64,000 nt of DNA. It comes from Anthopleura xanthogrammica (taxonomy: Eukaryota; Cnidaria; Anthozoa; Actiniaria; Actiniidae). The stretch is from positions 21,727,078 through 21,791,077 of the forward strand of contig OZ025206.1 of the NCBI GenBank assembly GCA_964019055.1, written 5' to 3'. A program made the translations under genes and the position numbers. Under the pieces are notes generated by a model, which made no database searches, was not told where the DNA came from, and saw nothing but the letters and a program-made list of their open reading frames with translations. Shown here one piece after another: positions 33,201 through 47,179 of the stretch. How positions within the stretch are numbered: the stretch's first letter is position 1; each line of letters starts with the position of its first letter.

Positions 33201-36200
33201 TGTCCAATAACATCTCGCGATGTGTAATAATATGTAATCGACCCTAAATCGACCATAAATCGCGACTTGCTTGTTCGCGATATGATACGGAAAAATCGTG
33301 AATAAAAACAATATCAAGCTCTTAACATGTGATAATCTCTATTTAATATGTATATACCAACAAGATTATCTTAAAAATATCAGTCCATACCTACAAGGTA
33401 TGTCTGTTTTGCAAAAATAAATATTTCGTATTTTTTATCTTTTATTTTTTTATGCATGACAACGTTCTTTTAGACAACATAAAAGAAAACCTGCCACATT
33501 ATTTCATATCCGCATCAATGAATTATCATGTGATTTATGATTTTATAATTAAATTAATAATTTGGGGCACGATATATGTATTCCACTTTCTAACCCTCTA
33601 GATAATCATACCTTTAATCCCTATCCACTTTTTATAACATATTTTCATATAGTTTTTCTTTTATTTGTAGAAACTTAAAAATGTTGAGGCTTTGTTTAAT
33701 TGATCATAAATTAAACCTTGTTTTTTTTTTAGGGGAGCGAATTCAAATTTCAACTGGGATGAGAAGTGATGACATTAATGAAATCGAATGCATTTCACTA
33801 GTGAAAATAGATTTTGATTGCTATGATTTCACTGTAGTTTTTGTAGACTTAGAATTTGCAAGGAAGTGCATCACTGAGCATACAGCTTTACATTAGATCA
33901 AGTCTCGCTAGAGAGCGGTTTACAGCTCAACCAACCGAGTTCCGGTAACATTGAAAGCTGCTGTAAATATTTCTTTCCTTCTTCACAGATCGTTCTAAAA
34001 ACCAAGTTCAAAAGTCCAAGTTACCACTTTTAAAATAGCTTCTGTAGTTCATGATAGAATGCATAATGAAAACTTGTCGCTTCATCGGCAACATCCAACT
34101 GGTCATCTGATTGATCACTTTGTACGAAATTATTTATTTGGAATGTATTCTATTTTCTAGCCCTCTTGATCGTGATACCTTGAATCCATACTTTATTGCT
34201 CTAATTTGCAACTTTTCTTCTCGCTTTTCTTACTTGCAGAAACTTTAAAGATTTCGAACTATTGTTCTGCTGGTCAGTACCTGCTGTGCATTCATTCGAT
34301 GAAAAGCGAAAACAAATTCACCACTTCCACAAACGAAAGAGGAACTTTTGAAAGAAACAGGAACCCTTCTTTTGTCTAAAAAAAAAAAAAAAAAAAAACA
34401 CTGAGAAAAACGAAAGAAAGAGAGAAAGATTCAGTTGATATTTTTTGGTCTTTTTCATTTGAATTCATCAATCAATTTGAGCTGGTTGAGCATTATAATA
34501 ATAATGATAACGTCTTTATTTAACAATGACATTGATGACATTGATGAAAAATCGCCATTAATATTACTAGTGGCAATATGCAATAGATACTTAAACGTCA
34601 AATAAACTATCTGTTTTTTTTTCTTCTCAATATAATTTGTTCGGGGACACAGCTTATTGATAAATTAAATGTAGACTGTTTAGACAATTGCCAATTTTTT
34701 CTAAATTGTTTTCCGATAATTAAACATCAGTGTTCAGAGTCATGTCACATGAGGTTAGCTGAACTAATGATTGTGCTTATAGACCATGAAAATAATGTTT
34801 AAAGGATCATTGAAGCCCCCGACTGACGCCATGAGGTATTTTGGAGGCCATATATTGCTGTGTAAGGAAACTGTGCTTGTAAATGTTTAGAAACCCTGAA
34901 CTCGCCAGGAAACTTGGATTTTGTCGAATTAATTATTTACCGAGTTATTATTTTTTAAATTGCAAAACTAAGAATGTAGCACAAAACACTTCCGTTCGAG
35001 CAGAGGTTTTGAAAAAGCTGGCATGTTAGACAGTTTGTTTCAATGAAAAACATAATCATTAAAAGCAAATGAAAAATCCAAGGAAAAGATTGTCTATGAT
35101 ATGTCTCTTAGGCCTTTTTATATCACCAGGCCAATGAACCTGGGTTTTAAAAGTTGTGCATTGAATCGTGTGACTATATAGGTGTTTGTGTGATGACGTC
35201 CGATTTTACTACCACTAGCAACCAGAATGCTTCAAGAACTTTCTTTCATATTCAGTTTTTTCTGTTCCCTTTTTTACAAAAGAAAGACAGTTAGCAAAAC
35301 TTCAACCAACGGAAAACGTTTCTAAGGGTTTCTAGCTGGTGTACGCTGCTAACGCGTCGTCTTTCATTGTGGTTCCAAAGATTCGGGTTACTGACAATAC
35401 ATATTCCTCTTTCCTCTGACATATTTTTTGCTTCGATAGCTTCAAACTTGTAATTATGTTGATGACATATGAGATAAGAAAGGCTGCTTCCATAACAGTT
35501 ATTTATTTGTTTGAAAATCCGACAAAATTTGGTGGAGTTACAGGAAGTCAAAGTGGTCCAGATATCTATATATATTTTGCCGGTTTTGCCCAAATTCAAA
35601 ATGGCCGCCGAAAACAGTGAATTGATCAATCATATATATTATACATATTAAATCAATTTCATGAGAAATGTTAATGGTAATAACATTAATCATTAAGGAG
35701 TTATTGATATTTGAAACTTGAAAAAAAACATGCATGACAAGGGGGCCAGGAGTGATTTTTCCATAAAATTTACATCGCAATTTAAAATTCACATTCATCT
35801 CAAATTTGGCGAGATTGCCGTTAATCTAGTAATGATTTCATTACAACATTTGTCTAAAATACAAATTTAGCATGAATTGACATGGTGTATGGATTCCTTT
35901 GTAGGCAAAAATAGATTGCCTTTACTGTACAGTTTTTTACCGCAAACGTTTAAACATCCCCCCTCCCCTCAAGTTTGACAGCAAAAGTAGTTTCATCTTT
36001 TTCATTTCAAGCAATTTTATCTTCAACTTTAAACTTTTTCCTTTTTTTTTTTTCTCGTCCGTGAGGCAATTTCAGGAATCCACGTCCAATATATTAGGTT
36101 GTGAATCTCTTTGTTTTCCGAAGTCTTTAATTCAAGTGTTTTTCATTTCGGATCAAGCAACTGTGACTAGACTTTAATAAAGGTTTTAAACTAATTAAAT

Positions 36201-36271
36201 ATGTGAAGTCATGAAGAAAGAAGGATCCACCTCCTCAGCGACATGTCATGTTAGTGTTCCTGTTTGGATGG

Positions 36272-36279
36272 TATAAAAA
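36272..36279 (+). promoter_or_regulatory. TATA box of unit-4 gene
   Basis: Same box and spacing before the ATG at 36355. Confidence 0.75.
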
Positions 36280-36354
36280 GGGGTGACTTTAAGCAGCTTC
36301 ATCATTGGGTTCTGACTCCTGCTGAAGACGAAACCAAAACCTAGTGCTGAAACC

Positions 36355-38963
36355 ATGAAGATCTATCTGATCGCAGCCTTGTTCCTTGGTGCTCTTGTGG
36401 TGGCTCATTCCTTGGAGGAAGACGAAAAGGTTGAGCTCCCTGAGGTACCTGAACAACCTGAACAATCTGACGAGGGTGAGTTTAGATGGGATTTATCTTA
36501 ATGTTGTGTTATTAGACTATAAACCTGAATATATATTTAGCGCTTCCGTAATGACACTCACTACAGAGTACCTTGGTCTTGTGTGAACGCCCATCAAGAC
36601 CCGCAAACGTCCATCATTATATTATTGCCCTCGAATGTGAAATTCGGCTTTTTTTCTTTTCATTATTCTTGAATGGCTAAAGCTGCCCTACAAAAGTTAC
36701 ATTTTAAATTATATTGTTTCAATTTTTTCTTTCAGAAGTTAGCGATCCTGCCGAGGCCGAAGACACCGAAGGTAAACTTTATCAGAATGTGTGTTTTGTG
36801 CAACTTTCATTGATTTGTGCATAAGAATGTGTCTCCTTCTTGACACTGGATTGGCTTCCACGAACAATTAGAAAAATGATCAAACGACCTTTTTCAGAGC
36901 AGCAACACACTAAACATTAGACCACAGATTAAAGTCTTCTAGACCTTTAGATAATTTTATTAGTAAGTGGTAAATGGATTGAAACAATCAAGCGTGGAAG
37001 ATTTATGTATGACTTAAACTATTGAGTTTAAAAAAAAATTCAGCGCTTGTACGAGTATACTCTTCAGTTTCAAGTACCTTGGCCCTGCATGAAAAAAACA
37101 AAAAAAAAAAACAACAATTGACTTTGACTTAAAGCTTTACTGACTTTATCTTATTTTTCTGTAATGCTATTGCTTTAATTTTCTTCTTCCTAGACGTTAG
37201 CGATCCCGAAGGAGGTACCGAAGGAGACACAGAAAGTACTTTAATTGAATCAAGATATACATTGATATCAGTCATAACTATATCTGATATATAATGGTAA
37301 TTGAACTAAGTGGAGTGCAATTTGGTCTGATATCAAACGCGCGATAACAAAATCACACGACCGCGTAGCGGGAGTGTGATTTGTAATCGCAAGTTTGATA
37401 TCAGACCAAAATTGCACGACACGAAGTTCAATTATCACTTTATTATATCCATTTTGAAATCATACTAGATAGACACTAAATTTGTGATAAATACAAAAGT
37501 ATTTATTCACAAATAGCCGGTATTTTGTTTCTTTTTGTAACAAAAAATTCCAGTCAAACTTGAAAAAAGCTACATTTTATGTTCCTTATTTGCTGTAATC
37601 TGATTGGCTGATTACATACAATACTGTAATCTGATTGGTTACCTTTTCTAGTGTTGCATTGTGATTGGCTGACAAAAAGATGCGATTCGGACTCAAAATA
37701 GTGCGATTCGGACTCAAAATAGTGCGATTCGTGCTTGAATCAATCTACTGAGAGCCAATCAGATTACAGGATTTGCTAGTGATTTCAAAGTGGATATAAT
37801 AAATTGAGAAACGTTCTATTTTCCACTAATCAATCTGGTAGTTGTAATCGGCTACGCGGTCGTCCAATCCCTAGTATGAATACGGACCAAATTAGGCGTC
37901 ACTTAGTTCTATTACCATTATAAATAACGGTTGCTGTTATCATTGATTTGACCTTATTCTTTTTGAAGAATCTGAAGACGAAGAAGCTGCAGATGAAGAG
38001 GAGGATCCAGAGAAGAGACGTCGAAGGAATGTCTTGAGCTTGAGGAGTTGTGTTCTGCTCAAACGACGAGGACATTGTAGACGTTATTTGTTCATCAGGA
38101 GGCTTTGCGCTGCAACCTGCTATGGTACGTTATGTTATTATATATATTTTCTACATGATAAAGTGAAAAATATATATACATATTTTTAACTCATAGTTTT
38201 TATTTCGTCCTTAAGTTGCGCCTCCAGTCTGCAGAAACCATTTGTCTGGAGTCAGTTGCCTGAGAATAAGGCATTACAGAAAATGTAACTCAGCTGTTGG
38301 ACGTCTTTATTGCCGAAAAACATGCCGCCATTGTGGTGTCTCGAATGGTAAGTTATTATTTTTAGATACTATCACACGCTTGTTACTGCTATTAACAGAT
38401 AAAGGGGATGGCGTGCTAAAAGGGAATAGAAATCAAGGGAAGGAAAAAGAGGGCCAATTTTGATATGGAAAGAAGTTTTAGCGGGTGTTAAGAAATGTTT
38501 TGTTAGTTTTTCATTGGTGACATTGAAAACCAGGATTACTTTGGTCTTTTCTTTGTTCTGGGGATCATGTAGGTTTTAATTATCAACTGTCTCAGATCCC
38601 TGCAGGAGGTACGCTGTTTTGAACCAACTGAACCGAAGACAATCCAGAAACAGGGGAAATGTACTGTTGTGTGATCAGAGAGGCTTTGTCACCCGCTGGT
38701 ATCGATTCACGGGTCTTGCTGGAAACAGAATGCCAACCCGTGCTCCACCTAAGAATCGCTGTGGTACTCATGCTCCTGGTTGGATGGTGGGCAGTTATCC
38801 TCGACTTAGAAACCAGGTTGTCCGTCGCAAAGTTTGTTATCACTGGGGAAGAAACACGTGCACTTGGAGCAACTACATCAAAGTCAAGAACTGCGGTCGA
38901 TACTTTGTGTTCTACCTTTCCCGTACTCCACAATGTCAACTTCGCTACTGTGGAAACGCATAA
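36355..38963 (+). CDS. ShKT-ShKT-D8C precursor, variant with large intron 3 (unit 4)
   Basis: Exons 36355-36475, 36736-36771, 37194-37235, 37969-38124, 38216-38347, 38596-38963. Two coding changes against unit 1. Exon 3 reads D-V-S-D instead of D-L-S-D (L54V, shared with unit 6). The last base of exon 3 is A instead of G, which turns the split codon 67 from Glu to Lys and weakens the donor (GAAA/gtactt). Intron 3 also carries a 512-bp foldback insertion, so skipping of exon 3 is plausible; it would be in frame because the exon is 42 nt with phase-1 borders. The ShKT and D8C parts are unchanged. The 3'UTR exon would start at 39411. Confidence 0.87.
37291..37802. mobile_element. Composite foldback insertion in intron 3 (unit 4)
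   Basis: Present only in unit 4. The left part is a near-palindrome with a perfect 18-bp pair (37321-37338 and 37393-37410). The right part has 24-bp inverted ends (37439-37462 and 37780-37803, one mismatch). Inside it are a 17-bp perfect inverted pair (37593-37609 and 37753-37769) and a 21-bp unit repeated about 2.4 times (37681-37731). No open frame, so it is non-autonomous. No clear target duplication. Confidence 0.8.
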
Positions 38964-39936
38964 TCAAACAGTAAGTGCCACACTGATACTTCTATATTGC
39001 AATTCATTTAGTGATGAATCTAGAAAAGGAGGAGGGGGAGTGGGGGTTTTACAGCACTTTGTTTTTAAGACTCTTGTTAAAATTTGCAAGTCACGGTCTG
39101 GAAATGTGAAAAACACTACGAGGCTACGAAGGCAATAGATCACTGAACACAATCATGCAATTCTCTGTAATTTTGATTCGAAATAGCTTCACTTGAATTC
39201 TATTTATAGAATGAAACTTTCCAAAAATACATATTTCTGCTTTCTGTTGGTGGTGCTTATTTTTTAAGATTAGGTTTTTATCTCGAAACCATATAATTTC
39301 CTATAGGAAATGTTTCCCATAATTCTACCCAGGTTTTTGGTACCCATCTTTATTGAAATAAGTATCTGTATATACTATTCATAACTATAATGAATGATTT
39401 CTCTTCGCAGAAACACGTGCTCATCAATTGGAACGTCCCTGAAATTCGACAATGGAACGACTTGTGGATACTCACAAGAATCAGATAAACGGATTACAAA
39501 TGAAAAACGTTTACCCCAAATCCCTACGAAAATAAGCTCTTTTTAAGAGCATTTAAGATGCTTCCCAGTCATACTTGAGCTCTAGCTTAAGTTAGAATTA
39601 ATTAAACATTTTTATTCATAGTAGTGTGTGATTTGAATGGGTTGACTTTGCGTATGCCTCTTCAGCATTTTGCGGTCAAAAAATCCGAGGATCATTAAAT
39701 CTTGCCCTAGTATTTTATTACTTCCTTTAATTGGCAAAACTACAATGACTGGGGAGGATGGTCAACTAGAAAGGTGCATGAAATTTGTTTTGGTATATCA
39801 CGGGTTAGGCACTGGGAAATTATTTTCCGAGGGCGGGGAGAAGGCTCAAAAATTAGATCCATTGGTTGGCAGGATGCAAAGATCAGTCATGTGGGACTTG
39901 AGCTAAACATGAACCACACGAAACAAGAATCAAACA

Positions 39937-40078
39937 CAGGGACCGCGGAGCAGGGGGGGGGGGGGGGGGCTGGAGGGCTATAGCCCCCCAATAATGGGAT
40001 CATGCCCCCAAACTCCTTAGGTCTTTCAGTATTTGGTGGTCGTTAGCCCCCCAATCAAATTACGCTCCGCGGTCCATG
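39937..40078 (+). mobile_element. Poly-G TIR element, unit 5
   Basis: Complete copy, 17 G (39953-39969). AAACA at 39932-39936 and 40079-40083. Confidence 0.78.
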
Positions 40079-40642
40079 AAACAGCCAGTGTGGCGAACTC
40101 GTGGATACTAGAAAAGAATTGACGAATGAACTATTGTTCTCTGCATTAGATTTGGCTTACTTGCAAAATTTCGAGATATGAACAAATGCTTGAAAATAAG
40201 TTTTCATAAGAAGCTAACTCATTTCCCTGAGCTTGAAGGACAATGAAACTTTAATTCTATTTAGTTTATTTTGGGGGGGGGAGGGGTGGGGATGGTCTCA
40301 AGAGTTAAAAAATGTGAAGGTATAATGCAGTTATCAATGTAAGTCCTATGGGGGAGGGGGAGGAGTAGTCAGGCAAGGGGTGGGGATTTGAACAAAATTC
40401 TGGAAAGAAATTCAAGTGCCTCAGGAAGGGAATAAGCTATTGTTGATCAAATAAAACGAAAAAATAGAAGGCTAATGGAGGAATTATTGACTTCATAGTA
40501 CACTCGACAAAATTACTCGATTCTGATTGGTCTAGAGGAGTACAATTAGTATAGGAAATCGCACGACCTCGAGTACAATTTGGAAATTAATAGGTACGAG
40601 TAATTTTTTGAAAGTTCTTGTAATTGCACGAGCCTTTAGGCG

Positions 40643-41120
40643 AGAACAATTACAACAGTTTTAAGACTTTAGTAAAGACATTTTTATTCAGAATTGCTTA
40701 TGAACATTGAGTAATTATATATGTATTTACGTGTAAGCCGGTTCGCGGTTTGGGAATCGTTGTCGGTGCGCGTGCGATTTTATCCCGAATTTCTCACCTT
40801 CTTTTGTTTAAACCTCTTTTGTTTAATTAGGCAGAGGAGAGTGGGGAGATTCGGGGTTCGGTCGCGTGCGGACTGATAGCGATTCTTGAACCGTGAATCG
40901 GCTTATACATTTCATTATACATTTCATTATCAATTTTTAAATTAATTTTAATTCACATATTTATATATAGCTGTATTATTCCATTTTAAATATTTTTATA
41001 AAAATCTTAAAGTTATCATATTTATTGTAATTTATTTATTTGTAAATTATTGTTAGGCGCATTTGATCATATTCACATGATAAATGCGCGATATAGATAA
41101 TAAAGATTATTATTATTATT
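40643..41120 (+). mobile_element. LINE 3' end (unit 5)
   Basis: Single-copy form, same as unit 3. Confidence 0.72.
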
Positions 41121-44100
41121 ACTATCGTGTCTAAGTCATTTTTATGCCATGAGTATATGAGTACATTACAGTTCATTTGTAACGTCATGCTTAATATATG
41201 CGATCTTGCAATAAAATAATGCTGAACGTCTACAAGAAAAAAATAATTAAACAAATAAGCAACAACAACAGTAGAAGAAAAGAAAGAAGAAAAAACATAA
41301 ACCCAAAACAAGAAAAAAAAAATCTAGGCACGATTGGGTTTGAACTCACGTCCGCCGAAAGAGATTCAAAAAATTAATTCCACGATGCCTTGCCCCAGTG
41401 ACATTCGAGGATGCAGAAACTCCTTCTGCTCTTGGGTCGGTGTACGGATTATGCAGCATAATGATCTAGCCGAGGCATCAGGGGAGAGACTAGCCGGCCC
41501 CCAGGCCATATCTACAGCTAATCCCTTGCACTATTTGCTACGTACATTGATTTTAAGTGGGAAAAAATCTAGTCTATCTTGCGCATTGTTTTTATGGCTA
41601 TTGTTGTGCTAATTCCTTAAACTCGTGGCCTAGTGGAAAAATCTTGGGCTTCGAACAAGACTATAAGTCAAGCCCGATTGGGCTGGGTTAGTACCCGTAT
41701 GGGTAACCTGAAATTCATACTTAGTAATTCTTATATGCTTTATTCTCATTTGGTAAATATCTCGACTACAGACTCATTTGTGCAGGAGGTTTATCCTGGT
41801 TTAATGGCAAAGTGTGCCCTAAAGTCAACTGTCAAAGAACATTCAATATTTAAGAGGGCGTCTCTCTAAGAGCGGACCACTGCCTCTCGGTTCCAGGAAT
41901 AGATTTCTCTTATATTTTTACCATCAAAAGTACTATCTATCCTCACTACAGAACTGGACCTAGAATCGTTTTAAATTGAATATTCGAGTCGCTATTCGAA
42001 TTGTTGTCGCCTCCAACAGTCCCTTAAAATATCTAAATGGGCTGCCTGTGTAGTACCAGTCCTTTGGCATTCGTATTTGCGCATGTGCAAAAGATCGAGA
42101 CCTAAACGAGCTGAGATCGAGCTGAGATCTTTGCATTCCACATGAGAAAAGCGACGAGTTACTCGTATGAATATGTTGCCATATGCTGCCATATTATAAT
42201 AGAGTTGGTCTTGCTTCGTGACACTTCTCAGAATACGAAAATAGAATCCGTAAGCGATTTGTAAGCGTTTCAATATCGATCTAGTAAAAAGAAAGCGTTT
42301 AGATATCGATCTGCTAACGGCTCACTTAGTGAGCGAGCGAGCGAGTGACACATTTGCCTATTCAGACCCCTCACAATAACTCGTTTCTACGCTTCGCGTA
42401 TCCACGAGTTAAAAACAGGATATATTTTGCACTAAGATTATGAATATCGAGCCCGCGCTGACAAAGACTTTACTATAAGGGACATACAGAGGACGGTCCA
42501 GGGTTATCCCATGATACATTGCGTTTCGTTGTATCAGTTTTATCCATTCTTTCGAGACGTCATCACTATTGACTTCAGGACCACAGCCTAGTTATAAATA
42601 TGGACTGTTTAGACTGTTGACACACTTTTCCGCGTTGTTTTCCGTAGCCTGAGTTCCCGTAGCCCTTAGTTTCCCGGGGGGATGATGTTTCTTTCAGTGC
42701 ACAGAGTCATGTCACACGAGGCAGAACTAATGACTTTGTTCATGAATAATGAAAATAATCTTTAAAGGGTCCTTGAAGCCCAGGACTGACGTCATGAGGC
42801 ACTTGAGACAGGATATAGTCATGAAATGAAATCATAACAACTCTAAACTCAGTTGTACCTTGGAAAAGTAGTTTGTACTAAATAAGGACACCGTACTTGT
42901 CACTGTTTTCAAATTTTTCTCGATTTGACTCGGTTATTTTCATTAACTTGGTATTTAAAAAGCCTGAATTCATTAATTGATATTAAAGGTATTGCGCATT
43001 CATCCGATAAACGGGTAGCTACTCACGTAGTTTAAAGTGGGACGACGATGAAATGAACGTAGTTAATATTTTTGCATTTTTGACATCCTAATATCATTCA
43101 CACTAATATTCTAAAGCTATTTTGTCGTACGATAAAGGGATCGTCCTCAAGACAAGTGACCTTCTACCGCACATCATTTGACAACTTCCTACAGGATCAG
43201 GAATTTCCGCTATGTCGATCAAAAATACATTAGCATGCGGTGTCTCAGATTTTTGATATCTTTTTTAAATCGCACGCGATGACGCGTTAAATCCGAATGT
43301 TTGAATTTTCGGTGGTTATGATTGCAAAATAGACAATATCTTTTGAATGAAAAAACATTTCAAAAATTTGATACAATTTCTTTTTTAATTGCCTTGTGAT
43401 TTATCATGATCTAAAGTTTCAGTTCGATCTGATGTAATCCGAATGAGCTACAAGGTTTTAAGAAAGTTATTTTGGTCACTCAAAAACTGCGGAGAAACCC
43501 AATAACTTTTTTTGTGTCGCAAAACAGAAAATTCCAAATTGAGCTTTGCAAACTACGTTTATTTAGCTTTCAGAAAATGTATACTTTTATATAATAATAT
43601 TGAAAGGGCAGCGCAAAATTTGGCTCGGGCGTAAAGTAATCTCGAAGTCTGTGCGGTCATCGGGTGAACGGGTTGCATGTCCTCAGGCTGAAGTCCAAAT
43701 AGGGGTTTTGAAAAGAATCCAAAAACAAAATTTGAATTTTTGCCACAAAAAAAAAAAAAAAAAAAAAAAACAACTTTAGGAAATTATCTTATATACAACT
43801 AATTGCAAGAACTTTGTTATATAGAAATATAAAAAAAAAATAAAAAAAAATAAAAAAATAACAAATAGGAATTAATTAGAAATTTTTTTCTTTACTTTGA
43901 CTCTCAAGCCCTCTAGACTGATGAGAGTAGCTGTTTTATTACACATTTAGGGTCGATATCCGTGAGATAAGGCCGTGAATAAAAACCATATCAGTGAAGT
44001 GATACGATATCACTTCACAACAAACTGTCCAATAACATCTCGCGATGTGTAATAATATGTAATCGACCCTAAATCGACCATAAATCGCGACTTGCTTGTT

Positions 44101-47096
44101 CGCGATATGATACGGAAAAATCGTGAATAAAAACAATATCAAGCTCTTAACATGTGATAATCTCTATTTAATATGTATATACCAACAAGATTATCTTAAA
44201 AATATCAGTCCATACCTACAAGGTATGTCTGTTTTGCAAAAATAAATATTTCGTATTTTTTATCTTTTATTTTTTTATGCATGACAACGTTCTTTTAGAC
44301 AACATAAAAGAAAACCTGCCACATTATTTCATATCCGCATCAATGAATTATCATGTGATTTATGATTTTATAATTAAATTAATAATTTGGGGCACGATAT
44401 ATGTATTCCACTTTCTAACCCTCTAGATAATCATACCTTTAATCCCTATCCACTTTTTATAACATATTTTCATATAGTTTTTCTTTTATTTGTAGAAACT
44501 TAAAAATGTTGAGGCTTTGTTTAATTGATCATAAATTAAACCTTGTTTTTTTTTTAGGGGAGCGAATTCAAATTTCAACTGGGATGAGAAGTGATGACAT
44601 TAATGAAATCGAATGCATTTCACTAGTGAAAATAGATTTTGATTGCTATGATTTCACTGTAGTTTTTGTAGACTTAGAATTTGCAAGGAAGTGCATCACT
44701 GAGCATACAGCTTTACATTAGATCAAGTCTCGCTAGAGAGCGGTTTACAGCTCAACCAACCGAGTTCCGGTAACATTGAAAGCTGCTGTAAATATTTCTT
44801 TCCTTCTTCACAGATCGTTCTAAAAACCAAGTTCAAAAGTCCAAGTTACCACTTTTAAAATAGCTTCTGTAGTTCATGATAGAATGCATAATGAAAACTT
44901 GTCGCTTCATCGGCAACATCCAACTGGTCATCTGATTGATCACTTTGTACGAAATTATTTATTTGGAATGTATTCTATTTTCTAGTCCTCTTGATCGTGA
45001 TACCTTGAATCCATACTTTATTGCTCTAATTTGCAACTTTTCTTCTCGCTTTTCTTACTTGCAGAAACTTTAAAGATTTCGAACTATTGTTCTGCTGGTC
45101 AGTACCTGCTGTGCATTCATTCGATGAAAAGCGAAAACAAATTCACCACTTCCACAAACGAAAGAGGAACTTTTGAAAGAAACAGGAACCCTTCTTTTGT
45201 CTAAAAAAAAAAAAAAAAAAAAACACTGAGAAAAACGAAAGAAAGAGAGAAAGATTCAGTTGATATTTTTTGGTCTTTTTCATTTGAATTCATCAATCAA
45301 TTTGAGCTGGTTGAGCATTATAATAATAATGATAACGTCTTTATTTAACAATGACATTGATGACATTGATGAAAAATCGCCATTAATATTACTAGTGGCA
45401 ATATGCAATAGATACTTAAACGTCAAATAAACTATCTGTTTTTTTTTCTTCTCAATATAATTTGTTCGGGGACACAGCTTATTGATAAATTAAATGTAGA
45501 CTGTTTAGACAATTGCCAATTTTTTCTAAATTGTTTTCCGATAATTAAACATCAGTGTTCAGAGTCATGTCACATGAGGTTAGCTGAACTAATGATTGTG
45601 CTTATAGACCATGAAAATAATGTTTAAAGGATCATTGAAGCCCCCGACTGACGCCATGAGGTATTTTGGAGGCGATATATTGCTGTGTAAGGAAACTGTG
45701 CTTGTAAATGTTTAGAAACCCTGAACTCGCCAGGAAACTTGGATTTTGTCGAATTAATTATTTACCGAGTTATTATTTTTTAAATTGCAAAACTAAGAAT
45801 GTAGCACAAAACACTTCCGTTCGAGCAGAGGTTTTGAAAAAGCTGGCATGTTAGACAGTTTGTTTCAATGAAAAACATAATCATTAAAAGCAAATGAAAA
45901 ATCCAAGGAAAAGATTGTCTATGATATGTCTCTTAGGCCTTTTTATATCACCAGGCCAATGAACCTGGGTTTTAAAAGTTGTGCATTGAATCGTGTGACT
46001 ATATAGGTGTTTGTGTGATGACGTCCGATTTTACTACCACTAGCAACCAGAATGCTTCAAGAACTTTCTTTCATATTCAGTTTTTTCTGTTCCCTTTTTT
46101 ACAAAAGAAAGACAGTTAGCAAAACTTCAACCAACGGAAAACGTTTCTAAGGGTTTCTAGCTGGTGTACGCTGCTAACGCGTCGTCTTTCATTGTGGTTC
46201 CAAAGATTCGGGTTACTGACAATACATATTCCTCTTTCCTCTGACATATTTTTTGCTTCGATAGCTTCAAACTTGTAATTATGTTGATGACATATGAGAT
46301 AAGAAAGGCTGCTTCCATAACAGTTATTTATTTGTTTGAAAATCCGACAAAATTTGGTGGAGTTACAGGAAGTCAAAGTGGTCCAGATATCTATATATAT
46401 TTTGCCGGTTTTGCCCAAATTCAAAATGGCCGCCGAAAACAGTGAATTGATCAATCATATATATTATACATATTAAATCAATTTCATGAGAAATGTTAAT
46501 GGTAATAACATTAATCATTAAGGAGTTATTGATATTTGAAACTTGAAAAAAAACATGCATGACAAGGGGGCCAGGAGTGATTTTTCCATAAAATTTACAT
46601 CGCAATTTAAAATTCACATTCATCTCAAATTTGGCGAGATTGCCGTTAATCTAGTAATGATTTCATTACAACATTTGTCTAAAATACAAATTTAGCATGA
46701 ATTGACATGGTGTATGGATTCCTTTGTAGGCAAAAATAGATTGCCTTTACTGTACAGTTTTTTACCGCAAACGTTTAAACATCCCCCCTCCCCTCAAGTT
46801 TGACAGCAAAAGTAGTTTCATCTTTTTCATTTCAAGCAATTTTATCTTCAACTTTAAACTTTTTCCTTTTTTTTTTTTCTCGTCCGTGAGGCAATTTCAG
46901 GAATCCACGTCCAATATATTAGGTTGTGAATCTCTTTGTTTTCCGAAGTCTTTAATTCAAGTGTTTTTCATTTCGGATCAAGCAACTGTGACTAGACTTT
47001 AATAAAGGTTTTAAACTAATTAAATATGTGAAGTCATGAAGAAAGAAGGTTCCACCTCCTCAGCGACATGTCATGTTAGTGTTCCTGTTTGGATGG

Positions 47097-47104
47097 TATA
47101 AAAA
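47097..47104 (+). promoter_or_regulatory. TATA box of unit-5 gene
   Basis: Same box and spacing before the ATG at 47180. One substitution lies about 45 bases upstream (ggttccacc instead of ggatccacc near 47050). Confidence 0.75.
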
Positions 47105-47179
47105 GGGGTGACTTTAAGCAGCTTCATCATTGGGTTCTGACTCCTGCTGAAGACGAAACCAAAACCTAGTGCTGAAACC

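Larger units (their letters stand above)
29111..39936 (+). repeat. Array unit 4 (10.8 kb, with intron insertion)
   Basis: Full-length unit enlarged by a 512-bp inverted-repeat insertion in intron 3 (37291-37802); without it the unit would be about 10.31 kb. It shares a G-run/A-run variant near 29440-29490 with unit 5, and shares exon-3 and last-intron variants with unit 6. Confidence 0.95.

Noticed and set aside
37291..37802. CRISPR-like reading of the 21-bp repeats in the unit-4 insertion
   Set aside because: The repeats are directly adjacent without spacers, inside an inverted-repeat transposon in animal DNA.
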